NCBI GenBank assembly: GCA_007280515.1
Contig: QYPL01000002.1
Location: forward strand, 62,001 to 126,000
From: Sediminibacterium sp.
Lineage (GTDB): Bacteria > Bacteroidota > Bacteroidia > Chitinophagales > Chitinophagaceae
DNA: 64,000 nucleotides
Direction of reading: 5' to 3'
This document shows, piece after piece, positions 55,457 to 64,000 of the stretch. The notes under the pieces are model-generated. The model was not told the origin of the DNA. It did no database searches and saw nothing but the letters and a program-made list of their open reading frames with translations. The translations under genes were made by a program, and so were the position numbers. Position 1 is the first letter of the stretch. Each line of letters begins with the position of its first letter.

Positions 55457-58357
55457 ATGCAAATAGATTTAAAAGTTTTTAAAATAAAAGCAATCGTAGT
55501 TTTCATTGTAAGTATTAGTTTTTTAGCTAGTTCCACTTATGCGCAGGTAAGCACTGAACAACTTGCTGGTTTAAAATATAGAATGATTGGCCCACATAGA
55601 GCTGGAAGAACAGTGGGTATTTCTGGGGTAGCGGATCAACCCAATGTATTTTATATTGGTGTGAATAATGGAGGTGTATGGAAAACCACCGACTATGGTC
55701 ATACCTGGAAGCCCATCTTTGATGCTGAAAACACAGGCTCCGTGGGTGATGTAGCCGTGGCGACTTCTAATTCAAATGTTATTTATGTAGCTAGTGGAGA
55801 AGGTATTCAACGTCCCGATTTATCTATTGGTAATGGTTTATACAAATCAAGCGATGCTGGAAAAACTTGGAATAATATGGGATTGCATGATGCACAACAA
55901 ATTGGTGGCATTAGTATTGATCCAACAAATGAAAATAGAATTTTTGTAGCCGCACTAGGACATCCTTATGGCCCTAATAAAGAACGTGGTGTATATAGAA
56001 GTTTGGATGGCGGAAAAACTTTAGAACAAGTATTATATATTGACGAGAATACAGGTGCTGTGCAAGTATTGATTGATCCTAACCATACTAATATTGTATT
56101 TGCCACTATTTGGGCTGCTAGACAAGGGCCTTGGGAAAATGGTGCATGGGATGGAGAAGCAAGTGGTTTATATAAATCAATCGATGGCGGAAATACTTGG
56201 AAAAAAATTACTAAAGGTTTTCCAACTACCAAAGAAGATGGTTTAGGAAGAATTGGTTTTACCATTGCCCCTAGTAATTCAAATAGAATGTACGCAACTG
56301 TTGATGCAGCTAAAAAAGGAGGCATTTATAGAAGTGATGATGGTGGTGAATCTTGGTATATGTTAACTTCTGATGGAAGATTATGGGGAAGAGGAAGTGA
56401 CTTTGCAGAAGTAAAAGCCGATCCTAAAAATGAAGACATTGTTTATTCTGCGAATGTAGTGATGTGGAAATCGAAAGATGGAGGAAAAACTTGGGAAGGT
56501 ATAAAGGGTGCGCCAGGTGGAGATGACTATCACCGTTTTTGGATTAATCCTAATAACACGAATATTATTGCAGTAGGTTTAGACCAAGGTGGCACCATTA
56601 CAGTGAATGGTGGTGAAACTTATTCAAGTTGGTATAATCAAGCTACTGCTCAGTTTTATCATGTAAGTACCGACAATGCTTTTCCTTATAATGTATATGG
56701 TGGTCAACAAGAAAGTGGTTCAGTGGGCATTGCTTCTCGTTCTAATGATGGTGGAATTACTTTTAGAGAATGGCATCCAGTGGGTGTGGAAGAATATGGA
56801 TATGTTGCAGTTGATCCACTAGATCCCAATATTATTTATGGTGGAAAAATTACAAGGTATGATAAGCGCACTGCGCAAGTTCAAAACATTTCACCTAATC
56901 CAGTAAGAAATGGAAAGGTTCGTTTTATTAGAACGGCTCCTGTTTTATTTTCACCCGTCGATAACAAAACTTTATTTTTTGCAGGTAATATTATTTTTAA
57001 AACCAATAATGGAGGATCAAGCTGGGAAACCATTAGCCCCGACTTAACGCGTGAAACTTGGGATATCCCTGCTAGTGTAGGTATTTACAATACAGATGAA
57101 GTTAAAAAAATGCGCCAACGTGGTGTAGTGTATTCACTCGCGCCTTCTTATCAAGACTTAAATGTTATATGGGCAGGTACCGATGATGGACTTATTCATA
57201 TTACTAAAGACGGAGGTAAGCACTGGAAAAATATTACGCCTACTGCAATTACATCATGGAGTAAAATTTCAATGATTGATGCAAGCAGATTTGATGTAAA
57301 CACTGCCTATGTAGCCGTTAATAGAATTAGAGTAGATGATATGACGCCGCATATTTATAAAACAACTGATGGTGGCGCCACTTGGAAAAAAATTATTAAT
57401 GGCTTGCCTAATGAACCTATTAATTCAGTTCGAGAAGATGCAGTGAGAAAAGGATTGTTATTTGCAGGATCAGAAAATGCAGTTTACTTTTCTTTAGACG
57501 CTGGAGAAAATTGGCAGTCTTTAAGATTAAATATGCCAGCTACTTCCATTCGTGATTTAGTAATCAAAGATGACGACTTAGTAATTGGAACACATGGTCG
57601 TAGTTTTTGGATCTTAGATAATATTACACCACTAAGACAGCTGAATTTAAATAAAGCCAAAGAAACCGTTTTATTTAAACCACAAAAAGCAATGAGAGTA
57701 AGATGGAATATGAATACCGATACACCACTTCCTCCTGAAGAGCCAGCAGGTGAGAATCCTCCAGATGGCGCCATGATTGATTATTATTTAAATAGTAATA
57801 GCAGTAGTCCAGTAAAATTAGAAATTCTAAATACGAAAGGAGATATTATAAGAACCTTTACAAGTAAGGATACTTTATATACAATACCAGAAGTCAATAT
57901 TCCTCTGTATTGGATAAGACCTCAACAAATTCTAGCAGCCACTGCTGGTGCTCACCGTTTTTTATGGGATATGAGATATGCCCCATTGAATATACCTGCA
58001 GCTTATCCCATGACAGCTATTATTCATAATACCCCACCTCATGCCACTTCACCTTGGGTGATGCCGGGTAATTATAAAATAAGATTAACCGTAAATGGTC
58101 AAACGCAGGAACAAGCTATTACAATTACCATGGACCCAAGGGTAAAAACGGGTACAGCTCAGTGGCAACGTCAACACGATTTATCGATGATTTGTTATGA
58201 GGGAAGAAAAAAATCAATGAATAAGTTTCCTGCTATTTATCAAAAGTTTACAGGATTATTTAATATTTTAGAAAGTACTGAAATGGCCCCTACTTCACAA
58301 ATTGAAAAAGCAGTAAAAGAAACCCAGGCTGAATTAGAAAATTTATTAAAAAAATGA
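55457..58357 (+). CDS. exported sortilin-like (VPS10/BNR-repeat) propeller protein
   Basis: A 966-residue secreted protein; I chose ATG 55457 (FIVSISFLASSTYAQ signal) over the in-frame TTG at 55412. At least ten Asp-box hairpins occur between residues 70 and 660 (KTTDYGHTWKPI, KSSDAGKTWNNM, RSDDGGESWYML, KTTDGGATWKKI), followed by the FlgD-like Ig region (DGAMIDYYLNSNSSSPVKLEI, GAHRFLWDMRYAP) and a helical end. It shares the architecture of the 30979 and 52268 paralogues. Its stop overlaps the start of the following serine hydrolase gene in ATGA, so the two are translationally coupled. Confidence 0.9.
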   Translation: MQIDLKVFKIKAIVVFIVSISFLASSTYAQVSTEQLAGLKYRMIGPHRAGRTVGISGVADQPNVFYIGVNNGGVWKTTDYGHTWKPIFDAENTGSVGDVAVATSNSNVIYVASGEGIQRPDLSIGNGLYKSSDAGKTWNNMGLHDAQQIGGISIDPTNENRIFVAALGHPYGPNKERGVYRSLDGGKTLEQVLYIDENTGAVQVLIDPNHTNIVFATIWAARQGPWENGAWDGEASGLYKSIDGGNTWKKITKGFPTTKEDGLGRIGFTIAPSNSNRMYATVDAAKKGGIYRSDDGGESWYMLTSDGRLWGRGSDFAEVKADPKNEDIVYSANVVMWKSKDGGKTWEGIKGAPGGDDYHRFWINPNNTNIIAVGLDQGGTITVNGGETYSSWYNQATAQFYHVSTDNAFPYNVYGGQQESGSVGIASRSNDGGITFREWHPVGVEEYGYVAVDPLDPNIIYGGKITRYDKRTAQVQNISPNPVRNGKVRFIRTAPVLFSPVDNKTLFFAGNIIFKTNNGGSSWETISPDLTRETWDIPASVGIYNTDEVKKMRQRGVVYSLAPSYQDLNVIWAGTDDGLIHITKDGGKHWKNITPTAITSWSKISMIDASRFDVNTAYVAVNRIRVDDMTPHIYKTTDGGATWKKIINGLPNEPINSVREDAVRKGLLFAGSENAVYFSLDAGENWQSLRLNMPATSIRDLVIKDDDLVIGTHGRSFWILDNITPLRQLNLNKAKETVLFKPQKAMRVRWNMNTDTPLPPEEPAGENPPDGAMIDYYLNSNSSSPVKLEILNTKGDIIRTFTSKDTLYTIPEVNIPLYWIRPQQILAATAGAHRFLWDMRYAPLNIPAAYPMTAIIHNTPPHATSPWVMPGNYKIRLTVNGQTQEQAITITMDPRVKTGTAQWQRQHDLSMICYEGRKKSMNKFPAIYQKFTGLFNILESTEMAPTSQIEKAVKETQAELENLLKK

Positions 58358-59451
58358 GTTCAAAATTATTTCATAAAATAGCCATTTACTGCTTAGTTCT
58401 TTTATCAGTAGGCGCTTGCAAGCCAAGTGCATTACTAATAAAAGAAAAAAAAATAGATGCTATTTTAGCGGAGTATAATTCAGATTCAAAACCTGGCGCC
58501 AGTGTACTTGTATACCAAAACGATAAAATTGTTTTTAAAAAAGGCTATGGCGTAAAAGAATTGAGCGGTTTTGAAAAAATTGACCCTTTCACCAATTTTA
58601 GATTAGCCTCTGTTACCAAACAGTTTACGGCTATGTCTATACTACTGCTTGCCAAGAACAATAAAATATCTTTAGAAGATCCACTGACTAAATATTTTTC
58701 AAGCTTCCCGGCTTATGGTCAAAAAATTAAAATCAAACATTTACTTACGCATAGTTCAGGCTTGATCGACTACGAAGACCTTATGCCGGCTACTCAACAA
58801 AAACAATTACATGATACTAATTGTTTGCAGTTAATGTATATAGCCGATTCTCTCTACTTTCCAGCGGGCACTAATTATAAGTATAGCAATACAGGTTATG
58901 CCATTTTAGCGCTCATTGTAGAAAAAATAAGTGGTCAAGATTTTGCTGTTTTTTTAAAGGAAAATATATTTAAGCCCTTGGGTATGAAATCAACGCTTGC
59001 CTATGAGCAAGGGAAATCAACGGTACTCAATAGAGCCTATGGAAGTTCCTTTGAAAATGGACTATGGACCCAGACCGACCAAAGCCTTACCAGTGCTGTA
59101 TTAGGAGACGGGGGTATTTATACGAATACGGTGGAGATGACTAAATGGATCAAGGCCTTATGGAGTTATAAATTAATTAGTCCTGAAATGCAAAAAAATG
59201 CATGGAGTAGAAAAAAATTAGACAATGGAAAGATGATTGACTACGGATACGGATGGCTTGTGGAAGATTATAATAACATCACTCATCCACATCATAGCGG
59301 TAGTTCTTTAGGTTTTAGAAATCATATTTTATTATTCCCAGATAAAAAATTAATGGTTATTGTATTAACCAATAGAAACGAAGGGGACCCCATTATAGAA
59401 GCTAAAAAAATTGCCGACTTGTATTTAGACTATGATACAAATCCGCAATAA
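58354..59451 (+). CDS. lipoprotein serine hydrolase, beta-lactamase fold
   Basis: A 365-residue lipoprotein with lipobox VGAC (Cys22) and the class C beta-lactamase/D-aminopeptidase fold: S86-V-T-K89, YSN (KYSNTGYAIL) and HSG (HPHHSGSSLGF). The overlap of its ATG with the stop of the VPS10-like gene (ATGA) indicates translational coupling. It lacks the C-terminal extension of the other two serine hydrolases in the window and is the shortest of the three. It is likely an esterase or peptidase working at the membrane surface with the propeller protein. Confidence 0.9.
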   Translation: MSSKLFHKIAIYCLVLLSVGACKPSALLIKEKKIDAILAEYNSDSKPGASVLVYQNDKIVFKKGYGVKELSGFEKIDPFTNFRLASVTKQFTAMSILLLAKNNKISLEDPLTKYFSSFPAYGQKIKIKHLLTHSSGLIDYEDLMPATQQKQLHDTNCLQLMYIADSLYFPAGTNYKYSNTGYAILALIVEKISGQDFAVFLKENIFKPLGMKSTLAYEQGKSTVLNRAYGSSFENGLWTQTDQSLTSAVLGDGGIYTNTVEMTKWIKALWSYKLISPEMQKNAWSRKKLDNGKMIDYGYGWLVEDYNNITHPHHSGSSLGFRNHILLFPDKKLMVIVLTNRNEGDPIIEAKKIADLYLDYDTNPQ

Positions 59452-59456
59452 ATTAT

Positions 59457-60743
59457 TTATGGTTTTGCATTGTCAAAGACCAAATTACAAAAAGCCTTAA
59501 CACCTAAAATAAAACCTGACTCTTCTAGATAAAAATCAGGCGTATGGTGTCCACCCACTTCAGTGGGATTTTTTCCTTTTTGCATACCTCCTAAACTAAA
59601 AAAGAAAGAAGGAGCTTTATCCCCATAAAAAGAAAAATCTTCAGCAGCAGTTGTCCAACGAGATTCCATCACATTGTCGGCCCCAGCCGCTTTATTCAAT
59701 GCATTCACAGACTTCTTAGCTAATCTAGGATCATTATAATTGATCATGGTTTGCGTATTAATTTCAATGGTCGCAGTTGCACCTGCACTCTGTGCAATAT
59801 GCTGCACCACACGACGCATTTTTTCATGTGTTTCTTTTCTCATCGTAGCATCCAAAGAACGAATGGTACCCAACATTTCAGCAGTCTCTGGAATAATATT
59901 AGCTCTCACACCACTATGCAATGAGCCTATTGAAATAACCAAGGGTGCCTTGGTTAAATCAGATTCACGACTCACTATATGTTGCAAAGCTTCGATAATT
60001 TCTGCAGATATAACAATTGGATCGATACTACCCCAAGGCATTGCTCCATGACTTCCTTTGCCATTTACTATAATTTTAAATAAATCCGAAGAAGCTTGTG
60101 CTGCACCCGATTTAAAGCTCAATGTTCCTACAGGTAATTCTGCCGCCATATGTAATCCAAAAATGAAATCTATTTTAGGTTTGTCCATGACACCTTCTTT
60201 GATCATCAATGGCGCACCACCTTCTTCCCCATTGGGTGGTCCCTCTTCGGCAGGTTGAAATAAAAATACCACCGTACCAGGCAATTCTTTTTGCATTTGC
60301 TTCAACATTTTTGCAGTCGCCATTAAGATAGCGGTGTGCGCATCATGTCCGCAGGCATGCATGACGCCAACAGATTGACCATTGTATTCAGCTTTTACTT
60401 TTGATGCAAAAGCAATGGGGGTTCTCTCTAGTAAGGGCAGTGCATCAATGTCTGCACGCAAACCTACCACAGGACCTGGTTTACCCCCCTTCAAAATAGC
60501 TACTACCCCAGTTTTAGCCACTGGATAATTTACTTCCAATCCAATTGATTTTAAATAATCAGCAATATAGGCTCCTGTTTTAAATTCACGGTTAGACAGT
60601 TCGGGGAATTCATGAAAATGTTGTCTCCAACTAATTAATTGAGGTTCAACTTCATTCAACAAGGCCGTAAAGTTCTTAGGTAAGTCTTGTGCTATCATTT
60701 GAGTTGATAAGAACAAAGCCGTTGCTAGCATTAATTTTCTCAT
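59457..60743 (-). CDS. exported M20D amidohydrolase (hippurate hydrolase/N-acyl amino acid deacylase type)
   Basis: A 428-residue secreted metal hydrolase. The signal peptide ends near TQMIAQ; the metal-site motifs are GLRADIDALPLL, HACGHDAHTAIL (Asp and His ligands), PAEEGPPNGEEGGA and the late HHTPDFYLEESGFILG, with the lid/dimerisation domain between. This is the standard M20D length, cutting hippurate, N-acetyl or other N-acyl amino acids. It is convergent with the serine hydrolase gene, with five bases between their ends, and divergent from the AlkB-like gene. Confidence 0.93.
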   Translation of the reverse strand: MRKLMLATALFLSTQMIAQDLPKNFTALLNEVEPQLISWRQHFHEFPELSNREFKTGAYIADYLKSIGLEVNYPVAKTGVVAILKGGKPGPVVGLRADIDALPLLERTPIAFASKVKAEYNGQSVGVMHACGHDAHTAILMATAKMLKQMQKELPGTVVFLFQPAEEGPPNGEEGGAPLMIKEGVMDKPKIDFIFGLHMAAELPVGTLSFKSGAAQASSDLFKIIVNGKGSHGAMPWGSIDPIVISAEIIEALQHIVSRESDLTKAPLVISIGSLHSGVRANIIPETAEMLGTIRSLDATMRKETHEKMRRVVQHIAQSAGATATIEINTQTMINYNDPRLAKKSVNALNKAAGADNVMESRWTTAAEDFSFYGDKAPSFFFSLGGMQKGKNPTEVGGHHTPDFYLEESGFILGVKAFCNLVFDNAKP

Positions 60744-60812
60744 TTTTAATAATTTTTAGAAAATTACAACCATATTCACAAGTATCCCAATAATTTTTTT
60801 TAATTTACTGGC

Positions 60813-61865
60813 ATGATTGCATTGACTAAGTCTTTTAAATATTTGACACCATTTGTATTGTACCTATTTGCCCTTATTGCCTTTAAGGGAACTGGCATCG
60901 CTTGTTGGTACACACTATTGTATACTTTTTTTGTGATTCCATTTTTGGAACTATTTATCAAAGCAGACCAAAAAAATTTAGACGAAGTTGAGGAAGCCTT
61001 GGCTAAAAAAAATAGAGGCTATGATTTTGTATTGTACGCAGCCGTTGTATTACAATACTATTCTTTATGGATATTTTTTAATGCAGTTCAAGAAACAAAT
61101 ATCAGCCATTGGGACTTGGCTGGAAGAATTGTAAGCATGGGATTGCTTTGCGGTGCTTTTGGTATTAATGTGGCACATGAGTTAGGACATCGCGTTAATA
61201 AATTTGAACAGTTCTTGGCAAAAATGCTTTTGCTTACAAGTATGTACATGCACTTCTTTATTGAACACAATAAAGGCCACCACAAACATGTAGCAACAGC
61301 TTCGGATCCAAGTACCGCTAAATACAATCAATCGGTGTATGCATTTTGGCCGCAAACATTAATGGGTACTTATTTGAGCGCATGGAAAATTGCCAAGGAA
61401 GAGTTAGAGAAAAAAGGGAAATCATGGTTCAGTATCAATAATGAAATGTTGTTATTCCAATTGATACAACTGGCATTTGTGCTAGGCATCTATTTAATTT
61501 TTGGTCTAAGTGTTGCCTTGTGTTTTTTAATCGCCGCTTTGTTGGGTGTACTTTTGTTAGAAACTGTTAATTATATCGAACATTACGGACTTACTAGAAA
61601 TGAAACAGAAAATCATCAATTCGAAAGAGTACAACCTCATCATAGCTGGAATAGCAATCATATTATTGGTCGACTCATGTTATTTGAATTAAGCCGTCAT
61701 AGCGATCACCATTACTTAGCTTCAAGAAAATACCAAGTGCTCAGAAGTTTTGATAACGCGCCTCAAATGCCTACAGGTTATCCCGGCATGATTTTACTAT
61801 CATTGGCCCCTCCAATTTGGTTTAAAGTAATGAACAACCAAATGAAAAAATATAAGTTGAAATAA
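60813..61865 (+). CDS. AlkB-like di-iron membrane fatty acid/alkane hydroxylase-type monooxygenase
   Basis: A 350-residue inner-membrane protein with about six helices and the histidine boxes of the AlkB group: HELGHR (from residue 122), EHNKGHHKHVATASDP (151-166) and NYIEHYG followed by LSRHSDHHYLAS. These bind the two irons used with O2 to hydroxylate terminal carbons of alkanes or alkyl chains. No rubredoxin, rubredoxin reductase or electron-transfer gene is beside it. Chitinophagaceae carry such proteins in varied contexts and the natural substrate may not be an alkane. The stop is directly against that of the convergent fucosidase gene. Confidence 0.85.
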   Translation: MIALTKSFKYLTPFVLYLFALIAFKGTGIACWYTLLYTFFVIPFLELFIKADQKNLDEVEEALAKKNRGYDFVLYAAVVLQYYSLWIFFNAVQETNISHWDLAGRIVSMGLLCGAFGINVAHELGHRVNKFEQFLAKMLLLTSMYMHFFIEHNKGHHKHVATASDPSTAKYNQSVYAFWPQTLMGTYLSAWKIAKEELEKKGKSWFSINNEMLLFQLIQLAFVLGIYLIFGLSVALCFLIAALLGVLLLETVNYIEHYGLTRNETENHQFERVQPHHSWNSNHIIGRLMLFELSRHSDHHYLASRKYQVLRSFDNAPQMPTGYPGMILLSLAPPIWFKVMNNQMKKYKLK

Positions 61866-63311
61866 TTACTCTTTCAATTTCACTACAAATATTCCTGAAG
61901 AAGAAATGCTATTTGGTTTAATGGCCGTTAAATCAATGACCACATCTTTTCCTTTTTGCTTCCAATTCGTTTTTACATCAGCTCCTAAAATACTGGCAGT
62001 AGCACTGCTAGGTAATTTTAAATCTCTAATAGTAAGTGTATTACGATAAGATGGCACAATACAATAAATATCATTTCCTTTTTTTGTAAAGAAGGTTTCT
62101 ATATAAGCACTGTCGCTTTGAGGTACCACTAATTTTGCTACATTATAATTAGCCATAAAACTAGTGCCCTTTTTAGGTTGCACATAACCCTTCGTCCACT
62201 GAGCAGGTCTCCAGGCCTCAGTTTCATAAATAGCTTCTCCATTAATAGCTAACCAATCTCCTATGTCGGATAGGCGTTGTTGCATAATAACAGGAATGGT
62301 TCCATCTGCATCAGGTCCAATATCTAATAATAAATTACCTCCTCTTGAAACAATATCGCCTAGCATTAATATTAAATCATGGCTGGTTTTATAATCTTTT
62401 AATTGTTCATTTCTATTGTAGCCATAAGAATAACCTACCCCCTGACTTTCTTCCCAAATAATACTTGCATCCATACCACTTCCATATTCTGAAGTTGTAT
62501 ACATGGCACCATGATTTTTCTCTCTGGTATTATTTCCCCAACGATCATTCACCACTACTTCATTTTTTACAGGCGATTCATTAAATAACCAAGCAAGTAG
62601 TGCAGGACTTTGCCAAGCAGTATCTGATATATCCCATTCTCCATCAGAAAAAATAATAGAGGGCTTATACTTTGTCACTAAATCTTTAAACTGCGGTGTC
62701 ATATGTTCAGTTACATATTTTTTACGGTCATGCATCCATAAGGGATTAAACCATTCGTATAAAGAATAATAGTAACCCATTTTAAGTCCGGCTTCTCTTA
62801 CGGAAGTAGATAAGTCGCCTAGTAAATCACGCTTAGGGGTCCCTGTTAATGCATTCCAAGGTCTGTTCCAATCACGATCGGCTTCAGCACTATTCCATAA
62901 GGTATACCCATCGTGGTGTTTAGAAGTTAGCACTACATAACGCGCCCCCGATTTTTTAAATACATCCGCCCATTGATTCGGATCAAACATTTCTGCTTTG
63001 AACATAGGCTCAAACTGATCATAAGCAAAACTACTTCCATAATTTTTATTATGAAAGGCCATAAAATCCTTTTGCTTTTCAAACAATCGGTGGCCATACC
63101 ATTCTGAATAACTATAACCACTATTGGGCATAATGGGTGCATAGGCAGGCACCGAATACACTCCCCAATGAATAAAAATGCCAAACTTATCTTGATGAAA
63201 CCAGGCAGGAATTTTTCTAGTATTCAAGGATTCCCAATTGGCTTGATAATTTTGTGCATTTGTAGATTGAGCCAATGCAAAAATTAAAAAGAGTAGAAAG
63301 TATTTTTTCAT
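61866..63311 (-). CDS. GH29 alpha-L-fucosidase, exported
   Basis: A 481-residue secreted glycosidase with a signal peptide ending near AQSTNAQ and the GH29 TIM barrel. Conserved segments are FHQDKFGIFIHWGVYSVPAY, the catalytic-site LTSKHHDGYTLW, and Asp223 in IIFSDGEWD, the nucleophile by analogy to other GH29 enzymes. RGGNLLLDIGPDADGTIP is also typical. A C-terminal beta-sandwich covers roughly 380-481. It releases L-fucose from plant, algal or mucin-type glycans; the free sugar could enter through a FucP-type symporter like that at 1.1 kb. There is no additional CBM domain. Confidence 0.93.
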   Translation of the reverse strand: MKKYFLLFLIFALAQSTNAQNYQANWESLNTRKIPAWFHQDKFGIFIHWGVYSVPAYAPIMPNSGYSYSEWYGHRLFEKQKDFMAFHNKNYGSSFAYDQFEPMFKAEMFDPNQWADVFKKSGARYVVLTSKHHDGYTLWNSAEADRDWNRPWNALTGTPKRDLLGDLSTSVREAGLKMGYYYSLYEWFNPLWMHDRKKYVTEHMTPQFKDLVTKYKPSIIFSDGEWDISDTAWQSPALLAWLFNESPVKNEVVVNDRWGNNTREKNHGAMYTTSEYGSGMDASIIWEESQGVGYSYGYNRNEQLKDYKTSHDLILMLGDIVSRGGNLLLDIGPDADGTIPVIMQQRLSDIGDWLAINGEAIYETEAWRPAQWTKGYVQPKKGTSFMANYNVAKLVVPQSDSAYIETFFTKKGNDIYCIVPSYRNTLTIRDLKLPSSATASILGADVKTNWKQKGKDVVIDLTAIKPNSISSSGIFVVKLKE

Positions 63312-63396
63312 AGTAGATTTTATATTTATAATACCTGTATCAATAACTTATTAATTAAATGGATTAATTATATTGGTTAATTATTTTTGGATATAC

Positions 63397-64000
63397 TTAA
63401 AAATTATCGGCCTCTCTATAAGCTTTAATCAAAGCTAGCTCCCCTGCTGAGCCTGCACCTAGTTTTCCATGTTCCATACCTAGTACTCCTTTGTAACCCT
63501 TGCTATGTATATGTTTGAAGATATTGTGGTAATTCACTTCTCCCGTACCCGGTTCATTGCGACCAGGGTTGTCTCCAATTTGGAAATAAGCAATTTCATT
63601 CCAACATTTGTCCATATTGTTAATCATATTACCTTCATTTTTTTGCATATGATACATATCAAATAAAATTTTACAAGCAGGACTATTGATGGCTTTACAA
63701 ATAGCATAGGTTTGATCGGAACGACGTAAAAATAAATTAGGCGTATCGCTCAAGGGTTCTAAGACCATTACTAAATTGTGTTTTGCTAATATATCTGCGC
63801 CTGGTCTTAAACTTTCTATTACATTGCCTGTTTGAATATCCATAGGTAAGCTTCTTTCAAAATTTCCAGGTACCACTGTAATCCAGGTAGCATTGGTTCT
63901 TTTGGCAACTTCTACCGCTTCATAACAGGAAGCCACAAATTTATCTTCCCATTCCTGTGTACCTGTTGTTAAATTTATTTTATCGTTACTAGAATAATTC
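63397..64000 (-). CDS. hydroxypyruvate isomerase-like TIM-barrel protein (5' end cut by window edge)
   Basis: The frame is open to the right edge (codons before GTG 63936 still read as family-like NDKINLTTGTQEWEDKFVAS), so the gene start is outside the window. It belongs to the AP endonuclease 2-like TIM-barrel family, in the Hyi/OtnI group: catalytic or metal residues are Glu in MVLEPLSD, Asp and His in ILFDMYHMQKNEGN, GDNPGRNEPGTGEVNYHNIF and Glu in GMEHGK. These enzymes isomerise hydroxypyruvate and tartronate semialdehyde or small sugar acids. In Bacteroidota, homologues are often exported. The last gene on this strand, separated by 85 bases from the fucosidase gene start. Confidence 0.85.
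   Translation of the reverse strand, partial: NYSSNDKINLTTGTQEWEDKFVASCYEAVEVAKRTNATWITVVPGNFERSLPMDIQTGNVIESLRPGADILAKHNLVMVLEPLSDTPNLFLRRSDQTYAICKAINSPACKILFDMYHMQKNEGNMINNMDKCWNEIAYFQIGDNPGRNEPGTGEVNYHNIFKHIHSKGYKGVLGMEHGKLGAGSAGELALIKAYREADNF

Noticed and set aside
1-64000. tRNA, rRNA, CRISPR repeats, insertion sequences or phage genes
   Set aside because: None is visible in any spacer or frame; the longest spacers are about 190-260 bases and contain only AT-rich sequence, dyads and terminators.

Overview
The window is AT-rich DNA from a member of the Bacteroidota, most likely a chitinophagaceae-type bacterium. The evidence is two tandem SusC/SusD pairs, a type IX secretion (T9SS) sorting domain, DUF5916 and sortilin-like (VPS10/BNR) exported proteins, many short A/T-rich intergenic spacers, and at least one good match to the Bacteroidota promoter (TTG, about 19 nt, TAnnTTTG). 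I see about 41 protein genes, two of them cut by the window edges. I see no rRNA, tRNA, CRISPR array, insertion sequence, phage module or recognisable transcription factor. No intergenic gap exceeds about 260 bases.

Layout. (1) 1-3.4 kb: an amidohydrolase cut by the left edge, a FucP-type sugar symporter and a secreted NIPSNAP protein. (2) 3.4-11 kb, minus strand: S9 peptidase, beta-lactamase-fold hydrolase and an EmrA-EmrB-TolC efflux set, probably co-transcribed. (3) 11-13.1 kb: a beta-propeller-like putative lipoprotein and an unrecognised secreted protein. (4) 13.2-25.1 kb, minus strand: two SusC/SusD pairs, each followed by a hairpin terminator or a spacer, and a penicillin-acylase-family amidase upstream. 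(5) 25.2-27.6 kb: a divergent sulfur pair, a CstB-like persulfide dioxygenase/rhodanese fusion and a TauE permease, sharing a palindromic intergenic region. (6) 27.6-34.2 kb, minus strand: sortilin-like propeller, S9 peptidase, Gfo/Idh oxidoreductase and a rhamnose/fucose mutarotase. (7) 34.3-40.2 kb, plus strand: haem-type membrane protein, DUF481 protein, CaCA cation exchanger, YncE-like propeller and a TonB receptor broken by a one-base frameshift. (8) 40.3-50 kb: three Tat-exported enzymes (Gfo/Idh, aminotransferase V, M24 peptidase) interleaved with a serine hydrolase, an M20 hydrolase and a two-gene surface-protein unit with a T9SS signal. (9) 50-60.7 kb: DUF5916 protein, two divergent sortilin-like propellers, a serine hydrolase and an M20 hydrolase. 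(10) 60.8-64 kb: AlkB-like di-iron monooxygenase, GH29 alpha-L-fucosidase and a hydroxypyruvate-isomerase-like protein cut by the right edge.

Working together. Most products carry a Sec, lipoprotein or Tat signal, and the set is dominated by hydrolases of peptides and amides (S9 x2, M20 x2, M24, penicillin acylase, three beta-lactamase-fold hydrolases) plus TonB-type importers. The region reads as a secretome island for scavenging peptides, amides and deoxy-sugars (FucP, mutarotase, GH29). The most striking recurring arrangement is a giant Asp-box propeller placed directly before a hydrolase gene. It occurs twice on separate operons, and a third propeller lies beside other exported proteins. 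Functional coupling there is inference.
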